A stretch of 64,000 nt of DNA from Pseudomonas orientalis (GCF_022807995.1 NZ_CP094351.1:5007501-5071500), one strand, 5' to 3'. Counted from the stretch's first letter, positions 32,708 to 42,375 are shown. Program-made: numbers and translations. Notes: generated from the letters alone by a model not told the origin.

Positions 32708-33337
32708 ACGCGCCGGCACTGCCTTCCACTGGCCCTGATCGAGGCCTTCGATAGACCAGTCGCCAATCCGCACACGCACCAGGCGCAACGTCGGCAAGCC
32801 CACCGCTGCGGTCATGCGCCGTACCTGGCGGTTACGCCCTTCACGTATCACCAGCTCCAACCAGTGAGTGGGCACGCTTTTGCGAAAGCGCACAGGCGGG
32901 TTGCGCGGCCATAATTGCGGTTCTTCCAACTGCCGCGCCTCGGCGGGCAAGGTCATGCCGTCGTTAAGCTCCACGCCGTCACGCAGGCGTTGCAGTTGTT
33001 CTTCGGTAGGTTCGCCTTCAACCTGCACCCAGTAGGTTTTCGCCAGCTTGTGTCTGGGATCGGCAATGCGCGCCTGCAACTGGCCGTCATTGGTCAGCAG
33101 CAACAGGCCTTCGCTGTCACGGTCCAGGCGGCCGGCCGGGTAGATGCCCGGGATATCGATAAAATCCTTGAGGGTCGCGCGCCCGCCTTCGTCACTGAAC
33201 TGGGTCAGCACATCGAACGGTTTGTTGAACAGAATCAGCTTCGGCTCGGCCGGCGGCGCCTTGGCGACACGGCGCGGGCCTGCATGCGGAGGTTTCACGC
33301 CAGGGCGGCGCGCATCGGGACGGGTGGGACGGGACAT
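32702..33337 (-). CDS. rluE: 23S rRNA pseudouridine synthase RluE-like
   Basis: RsuA/RluB/E/F-family pseudouridine synthase, 211 residues with no S4 domain, which fits RluE (23S rRNA U2457) better than RluB or RluF. The catalytic motif is AGRLDRDSEGLLLLTNDG (Asp near residue 73); KLAKTYWVQVEG and IREGRNRQVRRMTAAVG follow. A basic, Pro/Arg-rich N-terminus (MSRPTRPDARRPG) precedes the fold. The start at 33337 is chosen; the open frame continues far upstream over the convergent region but lacks family similarity. It overlaps the DUF2788 gene by 6 bases. Confidence 0.88.
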   Translation of the reverse strand: MSRPTRPDARRPGVKPPHAGPRRVAKAPPAEPKLILFNKPFDVLTQFSDEGGRATLKDFIDIPGIYPAGRLDRDSEGLLLLTNDGQLQARIADPRHKLAKTYWVQVEGEPTEEQLQRLRDGVELNDGMTLPAEARQLEEPQLWPRNPPVRFRKSVPTHWLELVIREGRNRQVRRMTAAVGLPTLRLVRVRIGDWSIEGLDQGQWKAVPARL

Positions 33338-33408
33338 GGCAACGGGACATCTAACGGTCAGGACCGACAATGCTAGTGGCCTGACCGCTAAATGACCATC
33401 CCCACCGC

Positions 33409-34881
33409 TTAGCGGAACGGCGGCTCGTCGAAGCTGCGCAGTTTGCGCGAGTGCAGTGAGTTGAGCTCGGTGCGCAGCAGGTCGACGGCTTCGATGCCGA
33501 TCTTCAAGTGCTGGCTGACTGCCCGCTCGTAAAAGGCGTTGGCCGAGCCCGGCAACTTGATCTCGCTGTGCAGCGGTTTGTCCGACACACACAACAACGT
33601 GCCGTACGGCACACGCAAACGGTAACCCTGGGCGGCAATGGTGCCGCTTTCCATGTCCACCGCCACGGCGCGGGACAGGTTGATCAGCGGCCGCTCCTGG
33701 GCCCAGCGCAGTTCCCAATTGCGGTCGTCGTAGGTCAATACAGTGCCGGTGCGCAGGCGCTTTTTCAGCTCTTCGCCTTTTTCGCCGGTGACTTTCGCCG
33801 CCGCTTGCTGAAGCGCCAGTTGCACCTCGGCCAGGGCCGGGATCGGGATGTTCGGCGGCACCACGCGGTCGAGAATCCCGTCGCGACGCATATAGGCGTG
33901 GGCCAGTACGTAGTCGCCGATGGTCTGGGATTGGCGCAGGCCGCCGCAGTGCCCGATCATCAGCCAGCAATGCGGGCGCAGCACGGCCAGGTGGTCGGTG
34001 ATGTTCTTGGCGTTGGACGGGCCCACGCCGATATTCACCAGGGTCACGCCATGGCCGTCAGTGGCCTGCAGGTGATAGGCCGGCATCTGGTAGCGGTGCC
34101 AGACCACGCCTGCGGCAATCGCCGACGCTTCGCCATGGTCCATGCTCTTGTCGATCACCACGTTGCCCGGCAGCACCATGCGGATGAAGCGTGGGTCGCT
34201 GCGCAGTTGCTCCAGGCCATGCAGGATGAACTGGTCAACGTAGCGATGGTAGTTGGTCAACAGAATCCACGGTTGCACATGGCGCCAGTCGCTGCCGGTG
34301 TAGTGCACCAGGCGGCGCAGGGAGAAGTCCACACGCGCCGCGTCGAACAGGGCCAGGGGCAGCGGGTCGGTGTTCTCCCAGTCATAGAGACCGTCGGCGA
34401 TGCCATCGGTGGCGGCGGACAAGTCGGTGCTGGGAAACACGCGGGCCAGGGTCGCGGCGGTCACGCCGGAGCCGGCCAGTTCGTCGCCCTGCTCCACCAC
34501 GTACGGGTACGGGATGTTCTGCTGGCTGACGCCAACTTCCACCGTCACGGTGAAGTCGTGCATCAGCGGCACCAGTTGCTCCAGCAGGTATTTACGGAAC
34601 GCCGCCGGATGGGTGACGGTAACGCTGTAGGTCCCCGGCAGTTGCACCTTGGCATAGGCCCGGGTGGTCTGTGGGACCTCGCCGTGGCAGTGGTAGGTCA
34701 GGCGCAGTTCCGGGTAGCGAAACAGCGCGCGTTGTTCGGCGTCGGGTTCGACGCGGTCCTTGAGGTATTGCTTGAGGGCTTGATTGAGCGCGCCAGTCGC
34801 ACGCTCATGCAGGGCCGCCAGCCGATCCACGGCTTCTTCAGCGGTTTGAACGACAACAAAAGCTTCGGTCACGGTAAGCAT
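33409..34881 (-). CDS. amn: AMP nucleosidase
   Basis: Splits AMP into adenine and ribose 5-phosphate, tuning adenylate pools. The 490 residues compare with 484 in E. coli Amn. The N-terminal regulatory domain (about 1-180) is followed by a nucleoside-phosphorylase-like catalytic domain with MIGHCGGLRQSQTIGDYVLAHAYMR (near 330) and the substrate-binding AVDMESGTIAAQGYR (near 410). It is a single-gene unit, flanked downstream by rluE and upstream by a REPIN. Confidence 0.95.
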   Translation of the reverse strand: MLTVTEAFVVVQTAEEAVDRLAALHERATGALNQALKQYLKDRVEPDAEQRALFRYPELRLTYHCHGEVPQTTRAYAKVQLPGTYSVTVTHPAAFRKYLLEQLVPLMHDFTVTVEVGVSQQNIPYPYVVEQGDELAGSGVTAATLARVFPSTDLSAATDGIADGLYDWENTDPLPLALFDAARVDFSLRRLVHYTGSDWRHVQPWILLTNYHRYVDQFILHGLEQLRSDPRFIRMVLPGNVVIDKSMDHGEASAIAAGVVWHRYQMPAYHLQATDGHGVTLVNIGVGPSNAKNITDHLAVLRPHCWLMIGHCGGLRQSQTIGDYVLAHAYMRRDGILDRVVPPNIPIPALAEVQLALQQAAAKVTGEKGEELKKRLRTGTVLTYDDRNWELRWAQERPLINLSRAVAVDMESGTIAAQGYRLRVPYGTLLCVSDKPLHSEIKLPGSANAFYERAVSQHLKIGIEAVDLLRTELNSLHSRKLRSFDEPPFR

Positions 34882-34962
34882 CCTGTGTTCTGGACTTGCA
34901 GGCCTTTATCTTGCCTGTATCCAGGCTTCACTGAAACAGTCGGATTGGAATGCTGTTAATAA

Positions 34963-35052
34963 TGTGGGAGGGGGCTTGCCCCCGATAGCTGAGTATCAGC
35001 CACCAGATGTATTGGCTGACACACCGCTATCGGGAGCAAGCCCCCTCCCACA
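34963..35052. repeat. REPIN
   Basis: Inward-facing GGGGGCTTGCCCCCGAT pair (right REP with one change, ATCGGGAGC) between amn and the acyl-CoA dehydrogenase gene. Confidence 0.9.
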
Positions 35053-35067
35053 CTTGACCGCGTTTAT

Positions 35068-36720
35068 TCAAGGAGATGGCGGGGTTGAACGGGCGACAAG
35101 CGCTTCCACATCCACCCCACGCGGCAAGGCGCCGTAGACCCGACCGGACGACTCCCCCAACCGACTGGCCACAAACCCATCACTGACCGCCGCATTACCG
35201 GCCTCCAGCAGCAGCTTGGCCTGCAACGCCAGGGCGATATCCTCGGTGAGCTGGCGGGCGCGGTATTGAATATCCTGGGTGTCCATAAACGCTGACTTCA
35301 ACTGTTCGATGTGCCGCGCCAATTGCCGGTCCCCATGCCCGTCACCCAGCTCGACAAACAGCGCCTCCAGCACACCCGGTTCCTTGGACAATGCCCGCAG
35401 CACGTCCAGGCATTGCACGTTGCCGGAACCTTCCCACGTCGAATTCACCGGCGCCTCACGGTACAGACGCGGCAGGATGCTGTCCTCGACATAACCGGCA
35501 CCGCCCATGCATTCAGCGGCTTCGTTGATCATGGCCGGCGCCCGTTTGCAGATCCAATACTTGCCCACCGCCGTCACCAGCCGGGCGAATTTGGCTTCCT
35601 GTTCATCCTCCAGATGGTCCAGCGCCCGACCCATGCGCAGACTCAGGGCCAGGGCCGCTTCGCTTTCCAGGGCCAGGTCGGCGAGCACGTTCTGCATCAG
35701 CGGCTGTTGGCTCAACACGCGGCCGCCGACCGAGCGATGGGCGCAGTGATGGCTCGCCTGGGTCAACGCCTGGCGCATCAGTGCGCTGGAGCCGACCATG
35801 CAATCGAAGCGGGTCATGGCGACCATCTCGATGATGGTCGGCACCCCGCGCCCCTCTTCACCGAGCATCCACGCCAGGGCGCCACGGAACTCCACTTCAC
35901 TGGAGGCGTTGGAGCAGTTGCCCAGTTTGTTTTTCAAACGCTGGATATAGAACTCGTTACGCGTGTCATCCGGGCGATGCCGGGGCAACAGGAAACAGCT
36001 CAGGCCCTTGTCGGTCTGAGCCAGGGTGAGGAACCCGTCGCACATCGGCGCCGAGCAGAACCATTTGTGGCCGACCAGTTCATAGGCCTGCCCGGGACCG
36101 CCAGCCCCCACCGGGTAGGCGCGGGTGGTGTTGGCGCGCACGTCGGTGCCGCCCTGTTTTTCAGTCATGGCCATGCCGATTGTGGCACCGCCCTTGTGGG
36201 CAATGCCGACATTACGAGGATCGTATTGGGTACTGAGAATCTTCGGCAGCCAGAGGTCCGCCAGGTCGGGTTGCAGGCGCAGGGCCGGGACGCAGGCGAA
36301 GGTCATGGTCAGCGGGCAACCGGTGCCGGCTTCGGCCTGGCTGTGCAGATAGGTCATGGCAGCGCGCGCCACGTGGGCGCCGGATTGCGCATCGGTCCAC
36401 GGCAGCGACGGCAGGCCATGCTCGACGGCGGTGCGCATCAGTTCGTGGTAGGCGGGGTGAAATTCCACCAGGTCAATCCGGTGCCCATAACGGTCATGGC
36501 TGCTGAACATCGGCTTGTTCTGATTGGCCAGGAAGCCGGCCTCCATCAGCGGCCCGCCGGCCAATGCACCATAGGCGTCGATACGCGACTCGGCCCAGCC
36601 GGCGCCAAAGCGACGCGCCCACTCTTGCAGGGGCAAGTCGATACGGTACAGGTTGGTGCCGTCCAGGGACGGTGGCTGGTTGGTGACGTCGTGGGTTTCG
36701 GCAAACCGGTGCAGGTTCAT
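35068..36720 (-). CDS. aidB: AidB-like acyl-CoA dehydrogenase family protein
   Basis: A 550-residue flavoprotein of the AidB branch of acyl-CoA dehydrogenases (E. coli AidB 541). AidB binds FAD and DNA and is linked to protection against alkylation damage. Visible features are NVGIAHKGGATIGMAMTEKQGGTDVRANTT (FAD/substrate loop near 170-200), LVGHKWFCSAPMCDGFLTLAQ, NKLGNCSNASSEVEF and the C-terminal MGGAGYVEDSILPRLYREAPVNSTWEGSGNVQCLDVLRAL. The last block is characteristic of AidB rather than catabolic dehydrogenases. No ada or alkA lies nearby, so its control is not evident here. Confidence 0.9.
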   Translation of the reverse strand: MNLHRFAETHDVTNQPPSLDGTNLYRIDLPLQEWARRFGAGWAESRIDAYGALAGGPLMEAGFLANQNKPMFSSHDRYGHRIDLVEFHPAYHELMRTAVEHGLPSLPWTDAQSGAHVARAAMTYLHSQAEAGTGCPLTMTFACVPALRLQPDLADLWLPKILSTQYDPRNVGIAHKGGATIGMAMTEKQGGTDVRANTTRAYPVGAGGPGQAYELVGHKWFCSAPMCDGFLTLAQTDKGLSCFLLPRHRPDDTRNEFYIQRLKNKLGNCSNASSEVEFRGALAWMLGEEGRGVPTIIEMVAMTRFDCMVGSSALMRQALTQASHHCAHRSVGGRVLSQQPLMQNVLADLALESEAALALSLRMGRALDHLEDEQEAKFARLVTAVGKYWICKRAPAMINEAAECMGGAGYVEDSILPRLYREAPVNSTWEGSGNVQCLDVLRALSKEPGVLEALFVELGDGHGDRQLARHIEQLKSAFMDTQDIQYRARQLTEDIALALQAKLLLEAGNAAVSDGFVASRLGESSGRVYGALPRGVDVEALVARSTPPSP

Positions 36721-36787
36721 GACGGGGCCTCCTGGAAAACGGCCACGTCATCGAGGCCTTGATTTCAGTTAAGCACCGTCACCTGCG

Positions 36788-39187
36788 TTAAAAAAGTGGC
36801 ATACGCGCCGAATGCACGGCGCTTTCGCCCTCTTGCGGACACAGCACGAGACGCTCCAGCGTGGCCTGCAAGGCTTCGAAACGTACCGGCTTGGCCAGGT
36901 GCTCGCTCATGCCTATGCCATGGCAGCGCTCACGGTCTGTGACAGTGAGTGCAGTGCTCATGCCGATCACCGGTAATTCACCGCAGCCCGGCAAGGCACG
37001 AATCTGACAGCACAAAGAGAAGCCGCCCTCAGGCACATCCAGCACCACGGCCTCGAACCTGTGCTCTTGCAAAGCCGCCAGTGCCGCCGGGCCGCCGTCG
37101 ACGGCTTTGACCCGGAAACCGAGTTTGAGCAGCATGCCCCGCACCGCCAGTTGCACCACGCTGTTGTCGTCTACCAGCAGCACCGTGCAGTCCTGCGGAG
37201 CGCGTTGTGCAGGCCGCGACTGCCCGGCCGGCTTGGGTTCGGGCGGCATCGACTGGACGTCCACTTCCAGCTGGAAGCGACTGCCCTTGCGTGGCTCCGA
37301 ATGATGGGTGAGGCGCCCGCCCACCAGCTCGATCAACTGCCGGCAAATCGCCAAGCCAATACCCAGGCCGCCGTATTCGCGGGTCATCGAACCGTCGAGC
37401 TGAAAGAAGCGTTGGTACAGCGTGGCTTCGTCGAGGAAGGCGAAGCCGATACCGGTGTCGGTCACGATAAAGCTCAGGCGCAAGCCGCCATCGGCTTGGG
37501 GGATGCCCACCACGCGCAGGCGCACCGCGCCGTGGTGGGTGAATTTGAAGGCATTGTCCAGCAGGCAATCCAGGCACTGGATCAGTTTTTCGGCGTCGCC
37601 GATCATGCGGTCCGGCACGGCATCGGCGACATCAATGGAAAACTCCAGGCCCCTGGCCTGGGCGCTGGGGGTGAACTGTTGGCGCAAGGTTTCCAGCGCG
37701 CCGCGCAGACTGAACGCCTGGGGTCGAGCAACCAGGCGGCCGGCCTGCAATTCGGTCAGCGTGAGAATACCGTTGACCATGCGCATCATGTCCCGCGCCG
37801 AACCGGCGGCAGTTTGCTGGTACTGCGCCAGGTCGTCGCTCAGGGATTCGGTCTGCATCAATTCAAGGGAGCCAATCACGCCGTTCATCGGCGTGCGCAA
37901 CTCATGGGTCAAGGTGGCGAGAAATTCATCCTTGAGCCGGTTGCTGCGGGCCAGTTGCTGGTTGAGCACTTCGAGCTTCTGGCTGGCGTCGAACAGGATC
38001 TGCGCCTGCTGCTCGCGCATGCCGTTGATGCGGTCGGCCAGGGCCAGGGACAGCAGCGCCACTTCAATGGCCGAGCCGATCTGGCTGGCATACATCGTGA
38101 GAAATACGTTGGGCAAGTAGCCCAACACCATCAGCGTATTGACCACCCCTCCGAGTAAAAACGCCGACCAGGCAATGATGAAATAACGCGCCATGCGCTG
38201 TCCGCAATACCAGGCCTTGATCGCGGTCACGAAGATGGTCACGGTGAACACCAATGCCAGGCCGGTGGCCAGGCGCAGTGCCACCGCGTAGCTGGTCAAC
38301 AGCGCCAGCGCCATGACCAGCCCGCCACAAGCCACCAGCGCCAGCAGGATGCGGTCGAGCCAGCGGCTGTGTTGCGCGGTGTGCAGGAAACTGCGCGCGA
38401 ACAGGCTGCCGAACAAGGCGGCCGCGCCGATCAGAAACGGCACCGCCGCGTTTGCCCACCACGGGTTGTTCGGCCAGAAGTACTCCACGGCCACGCCGTT
38501 GACCGACAACTGGTAAAGGCCGAACGAGGCGATGTAGAGGATGTAATAAAGGTAGCTGGTGTCGCGCACGCTCAAATAAATGAACAGGTTGTAAATCAGC
38601 ATGCCCAGCAACACGCCATAGATAGCACCCAGCACATACAGGCGCAGCGGCTGCTCTTCCATATAGGCGGTGCCGGCCCAGAGGGTCAACGGCGCCTGGA
38701 TCGAGCCCTGGCTTTGCAAGCGCAGGTAGACCGTTTGCCGCTGGTCGGGCACGAAGTTGAGCTTGAACAGGTAGTTGCTCTGGCGCATTTCGCGGCTGGA
38801 AAACGGCAGCGCGCTGCCGGTTCGGGTGGTGAGGCGATAATTGCCGGTGCCGTCGCTCTGGTACAGATCCAGGCGATTGAGCGGTGGGTAAGCCAGTTCC
38901 AGAAACCAGCTGCGCGGGGCGCTCGGGTCAACGGCGGTGTAATGCAGGTTGACCTTCAGCCAGAACACCGAGCGCGAATAACCGGCATTGAGGGTGTCTT
39001 TGTCATGGGTCTTGAATTGAGCGGCGTAGGCAGGCGAGCTGACGTCGGCGATAGTGAGGGCGCCGGTTGGGTCTTCGAGCACTTGCATGACCCGGCCCAA
39101 TGGCAGGCTTCGGGTGCTCTGATTGAACTCGACGGCGCCCGCCAGCAGCGGCAGCCCGCACAATAATAAAATCAGCAAATAGCGCAT
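36788..39187 (-). CDS. ladS: Hybrid sensor kinase LadS (7TMR-DISM, HisKA, HATPase, receiver)
   Basis: Membrane hybrid kinase that in P. aeruginosa feeds phosphate into the GacS/GacA-Rsm cascade and favours the sessile state. The 799 residues (PA LadS about 795) show a signal peptide, a periplasmic 7TMR-DISMED2 sensor (about 25-175), seven membrane spans (about 180-385) and HisKA with FLATLTHELRTPMNG (His near 425). HATPase motifs follow (LLDNAFKFTH, TDTGIGF, GGLGIGLAI), then a receiver (about 665-790). No HPt domain is present. The position beside thiD-thiE-hemL matches PA3974. The receiver keeps the acidic pair (VDDN), phospho-Asp (VVLD) and Lys (AKPV), but the loop after the Asp is short (DVPEGG). 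Confidence 0.9.
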   Translation of the reverse strand: MRYLLILLLCGLPLLAGAVEFNQSTRSLPLGRVMQVLEDPTGALTIADVSSPAYAAQFKTHDKDTLNAGYSRSVFWLKVNLHYTAVDPSAPRSWFLELAYPPLNRLDLYQSDGTGNYRLTTRTGSALPFSSREMRQSNYLFKLNFVPDQRQTVYLRLQSQGSIQAPLTLWAGTAYMEEQPLRLYVLGAIYGVLLGMLIYNLFIYLSVRDTSYLYYILYIASFGLYQLSVNGVAVEYFWPNNPWWANAAVPFLIGAAALFGSLFARSFLHTAQHSRWLDRILLALVACGGLVMALALLTSYAVALRLATGLALVFTVTIFVTAIKAWYCGQRMARYFIIAWSAFLLGGVVNTLMVLGYLPNVFLTMYASQIGSAIEVALLSLALADRINGMREQQAQILFDASQKLEVLNQQLARSNRLKDEFLATLTHELRTPMNGVIGSLELMQTESLSDDLAQYQQTAAGSARDMMRMVNGILTLTELQAGRLVARPQAFSLRGALETLRQQFTPSAQARGLEFSIDVADAVPDRMIGDAEKLIQCLDCLLDNAFKFTHHGAVRLRVVGIPQADGGLRLSFIVTDTGIGFAFLDEATLYQRFFQLDGSMTREYGGLGIGLAICRQLIELVGGRLTHHSEPRKGSRFQLEVDVQSMPPEPKPAGQSRPAQRAPQDCTVLLVDDNSVVQLAVRGMLLKLGFRVKAVDGGPAALAALQEHRFEAVVLDVPEGGFSLCCQIRALPGCGELPVIGMSTALTVTDRERCHGIGMSEHLAKPVRFEALQATLERLVLCPQEGESAVHSARMPLF

Positions 39188-39464
39188 AGAGCCCCAGCGT
39201 GGCCTGGCCGGTTATGGCAAAAAGCTCCCCCATTCCTTTTGAGAAGACGTACACCGGCAATACAGTGAGATGTTTGGATCCACTCTAGCATAGCCGGTAA
39301 AGGCCATTAGACACCATTGGAAGTATTTATCGGATGGCCCTGGGACGTGGCTTTCAGCGTGTTTGAAGACGATTGTCAGCTACTTGAAAAGTCTTAGCAC
39401 AGGGCAACATTCAGCCATCGCCGGACGGCCACGCAAAAAGCGTTTGGTGGTAAGCTCGCGCTCC

Positions 39465-40262
39465 ATGAATATCTACAGCTCTCGCCCTGTTGTTCTCTGT
39501 CTCTCCGGCCATGATCCCAGTGGTGGCGCCGGCTTGCAGGCAGATATCGAAGCCCTGCTCGCCCAGGGTTGCCACGCCGCGACGGCCATCACTGCGCTGA
39601 CCGTGCAGAACACCGTCAATGTCAGTGACTTTCGTGTGCTCGACCGCGAGTGGGTGCTGGCCCAGGCCAATGCCGTGCTCGGCGACTCTGAAGTCGCGGC
39701 GGTCAAGCTGGGCATGCTGGGCTCTACCGCCATGGTCGACACTGTGGTCGAACTGCTGCAGGCGCACCCGCACCTGCCGGTGGTCTGCGACCCGGTGCTG
39801 CGTGCCGGCGGTGGCGGCAGCCTGGGCAAGGATGAAGTCGGCTTTGCGATGCGCGAGCGGCTGTTGCCTCTGGCACTGATCGCCACGCCCAACCTGCCAG
39901 AGGCGCGCATCCTCGCCGAATTGCCTGACGGCAGCGCCGACGAATGCGCCGAGAAGCTGTTGCCCTACATCAAGCACCTGCTGATCACCGGCGGCCACGG
40001 CGATGAGCACGAAGTGCACAATCGCCTGTACAGCCGCGATGGCAGCCGCCATACCTATACGTGCCAGCGCTTGCCCGGCAGCTATCACGGCTCGGGTTGC
40101 ACCCTGGCCAGCACCCTCGCCGGGCGAATCGCCCAGGGCGAAGGGTTGGTGAGCGCCGTGCAGTCGGCGCTCAACTACACCTGGCGCACCCTGCGTGACG
40201 CCGAACGACTCGGTCAGGGCCAGTTCGTGCCTCGCCGTCTGCCGCTGGATTTCTGCTCTTAA
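39465..40262 (+). CDS. thiD: Hydroxymethylpyrimidine/phosphomethylpyrimidine kinase
   Basis: Phosphorylates HMP and HMP-P to HMP-PP for thiamine synthesis. The 265-residue ribokinase-fold protein has SGHDPSGGAGLQADI at the N-terminus, TALTVQNTV, CDPVLRAGGGGSL, ATPNLPEARIL, and the C-terminal anion hole with catalytic Cys in GSYHGSGCTLASTLAG. The ATG at 39465 is chosen; the upstream frame reads across the divergent ladS promoter region. The 277-base gap 39188-39464 shows no TPP riboswitch that I can recognise. It runs with thiE and hemL. Confidence 0.93.
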   Translation: MNIYSSRPVVLCLSGHDPSGGAGLQADIEALLAQGCHAATAITALTVQNTVNVSDFRVLDREWVLAQANAVLGDSEVAAVKLGMLGSTAMVDTVVELLQAHPHLPVVCDPVLRAGGGGSLGKDEVGFAMRERLLPLALIATPNLPEARILAELPDGSADECAEKLLPYIKHLLITGGHGDEHEVHNRLYSRDGSRHTYTCQRLPGSYHGSGCTLASTLAGRIAQGEGLVSAVQSALNYTWRTLRDAERLGQGQFVPRRLPLDFCS

Positions 40263-40280
40263 TACCGAGAGGCCTGCCCG

Positions 40281-40904
40281 ATGAAACTACGTGGCCTTTA
40301 CGCCATCACCGACAGCCAACTGTTGGCCGGCAAATTCCTCGCCTACGTCGAAGCGGCGCTGGACGGCGGCGTGACATTGCTGCAGTACCGCGACAAAAGC
40401 AGCGACGAAGCGCGGCGCCTGCGCGAGGCGGAAAAACTGCGGGAGCTGTGCTCGCGCTACAAGACCCAGTTGATCATCAACGATGACGCCGAACTGGCCG
40501 CGCGCCTGGGCGTGGGCGTGCACCTGGGCCAGACCGACGGCCCGCTGACCCCGGCCCGGGCGCTGCTCGGCTCCAAAGCGATCATCGGCGCCACCTGCCA
40601 CAGCCAGATCGAACTGGCCGAACAGGCTGCGAAGGAAGGCGCCAGTTACGTCGCTTTCGGCCGCTTCTTCAATTCCACGACCAAGCCCGGCGCCCCGGCC
40701 GCCACCGTTGACATGCTGGCCGATGCGCGCAAACGCCTGCACCTGCCCATCTGCGTGATCGGCGGCGTGACCCTGGAAAATGCCGAACCGCTGGTGGCCC
40801 ACGGGGCCGACCTGCTTGCCGTGGTGCACGGCCTGTTCGGCGCCGACAGCACCCAGGAAGTCACGCGCCGTGCCCGTGCTTTCAATACCCTTCTTAAGCT
40901 TTGA
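40281..40904 (+). CDS. thiE: Thiamine phosphate synthase
   Basis: Joins HMP-PP with thiazole phosphate to give thiamine monophosphate. The 207-residue TIM-barrel enzyme shows LLQYRDKSSDEARR (residues about 34-47), IINDDAELAARLGVGVHLGQTDG, GATCHSQIELAEQAA, YVAFGRFFNSTTKPGAP and CVIGGVTLENAEPLVAHGADLLAVVHGLFGA. It starts 18 bases after thiD and ends 19 bases before hemL, so one transcript is likely. Confidence 0.96.
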   Translation: MKLRGLYAITDSQLLAGKFLAYVEAALDGGVTLLQYRDKSSDEARRLREAEKLRELCSRYKTQLIINDDAELAARLGVGVHLGQTDGPLTPARALLGSKAIIGATCHSQIELAEQAAKEGASYVAFGRFFNSTTKPGAPAATVDMLADARKRLHLPICVIGGVTLENAEPLVAHGADLLAVVHGLFGADSTQEVTRRARAFNTLLKL

Positions 40905-40923
40905 TTTCAGAGAGACTCCCACC

Positions 40924-42207
40924 ATGTCCCGTTCCGAAACCCTGTTTGCCAGTGCTCAGAAACACATTCCCGGCGGTGTGAACTCCCCCGTGCGTGCGTT
41001 CAAGAGCGTGGGCGGCACACCGTTGTTCTTCAAACATGCCGAAGGCGCCTATGTCACCGACGAAGATGACAAGCGCTACGTCGACTACGTCGGCTCCTGG
41101 GGCCCGATGATCCTCGGTCACAGCCATCCGGACGTGCTGGACGCCGTACGCCAGCAACTGCAGCATGGCTTGTCCTACGGTGCACCGACCGCGATGGAAA
41201 CCGAGATGGCTGACCTTGTCTGCTCGATCGTGCCGTCGATGGAAATGGTGCGCATGGTCAGCTCCGGCACCGAAGCCACCATGAGCGCGATCCGCCTGGC
41301 CCGTGGCTTCACCGGTCGCGACAGCATCATCAAGTTCGAAGGTTGCTACCACGGACACTCTGACAGCCTGCTGGTAAAAGCCGGTTCCGGCGCCCTGACC
41401 CAGGGCGTACCGAGTTCGGCCGGCGTGCCGGCGGCCTTCGCCAAACACACCCTGACCCTGCCGTTCAACGACATCGCCGCCGTCGAGCAGATGCTCGCTG
41501 AAGTTGGCCAGGACGTGGCCTGCATCATCGTCGAGCCGGTCGCCGGCAACATGAACTGCGTGCCACCGGCCCCGGGTTTCCTTGAAGGCCTGCGCGAGCA
41601 GTGCGACAAGCACGGCGTGGTGCTGATTTTTGACGAGGTGATGACCGGTTTCCGCGTCGCCCTCGGCGGCGCTCAGGCGCACTACGGCGTCACGCCGGAC
41701 CTGAGCACCTTCGGCAAGATCATCGGCGGCGGCATGCCGGTGGGCTGCTTCGGCGGCAAGCGCGAGATCATGCAGCACATCGCCCCGCTGGGCCCGGTGT
41801 ACCAGGCCGGTACGCTGTCCGGCAACCCGCTGGCGATGGCCGCCGGCCTGACTACCCTGCGCCTGATCAGCCGTCCGGGCTTCCACGCCGAGCTGACCGA
41901 TTACACCACCCGCCTGCTGGACGGCCTGCAAGTGCGTGCCGATGCCGCCGGTATCCCGTTCGTCACCACCCAGGCCGGCGGCATGTTCGGCCTGTACTTC
42001 AGCGGCGCCGACGACATCGTCACCTTTGATGACGTCATGGGCAGCGATGCCGACCTGTTCAAGCGCTTCTTCCACCTGATGCTCGAAGGCGGTGTGTACC
42101 TGGCGCCGAGTGCCTTTGAAGCCGGCTTCACATCGATCGCCCATGGCGACACCGAACTGAAGCTGACTCTGGAAGCTGCCGAGCGCGCCTTCGCAGCCCT
42201 GAAATAA
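40924..42207 (+). CDS. hemL: Glutamate-1-semialdehyde 2,1-aminomutase
   Basis: PLP enzyme forming 5-aminolevulinate, the first committed tetrapyrrole precursor in the C5 pathway. The 427-residue protein shows IPGGVNSPVRAFKSVGG, MVSSGTEATMSAIRLARG, FEGCYHGHSDS, LIFDEVMTGFR and the PLP lysine in TFGKIIGGGMPVGCFGG (near residue 265). A hairpin terminator follows. The thi-hem arrangement is the Pseudomonas order PA3975-PA3977. Confidence 0.97.
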   Translation: MSRSETLFASAQKHIPGGVNSPVRAFKSVGGTPLFFKHAEGAYVTDEDDKRYVDYVGSWGPMILGHSHPDVLDAVRQQLQHGLSYGAPTAMETEMADLVCSIVPSMEMVRMVSSGTEATMSAIRLARGFTGRDSIIKFEGCYHGHSDSLLVKAGSGALTQGVPSSAGVPAAFAKHTLTLPFNDIAAVEQMLAEVGQDVACIIVEPVAGNMNCVPPAPGFLEGLREQCDKHGVVLIFDEVMTGFRVALGGAQAHYGVTPDLSTFGKIIGGGMPVGCFGGKREIMQHIAPLGPVYQAGTLSGNPLAMAAGLTTLRLISRPGFHAELTDYTTRLLDGLQVRADAAGIPFVTTQAGGMFGLYFSGADDIVTFDDVMGSDADLFKRFFHLMLEGGVYLAPSAFEAGFTSIAHGDTELKLTLEAAERAFAALK

Positions 42208-42213
42208 GTGACG

Positions 42214-42252
42214 GCAAACCTCTGACGCCGCCCGTGCCGGCGTCAGATTTGC
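42214..42252 (+). terminator. Hairpin terminator after hemL
   Basis: Arms TCTGACGCCG and CGGCGTCAGA pair over a 7-base loop, extended by GCAAA/TTTGC with a CC bulge, starting 6 bases after the hemL stop. The T tract is weak (ATTTGCTACTTTG), but position and strength fit a thiDE-hemL terminator. Confidence 0.65.
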
Positions 42253-42345
42253 TACTTTGCCTACAGGGATTTCCTGGTTTTTTCGAGAATTGCCCTGCAA
42301 TCCGGCAGATAACTTGCCCAAGCAGCAGAAAAACGAGTAAAGACT

Positions 42346-42375
42346 TTGTAAGCAGAGGCCTGCTTATTTCATAAT
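42346..42375 (+). promoter_or_regulatory. Sigma-70-type promoter of the SEL1-repeat gene
   Basis: TTGTAA and CATAAT are separated by 18 bases and lie about 60 bases before the ATG at 42434. They are fair matches to -35 and -10 hexamers. Confidence 0.45.

Noticed and set aside
33338..33970. N-terminal extension of rluE by about 210 residues
   Set aside because: It overlaps the antisense strand of the amn gene, has no RluE similarity, and the accepted start at 33337 gives the family length.
39188..39464. Possible TPP riboswitch before thiD
   Set aside because: The conserved CTGAGA and related core blocks are not present on either strand.
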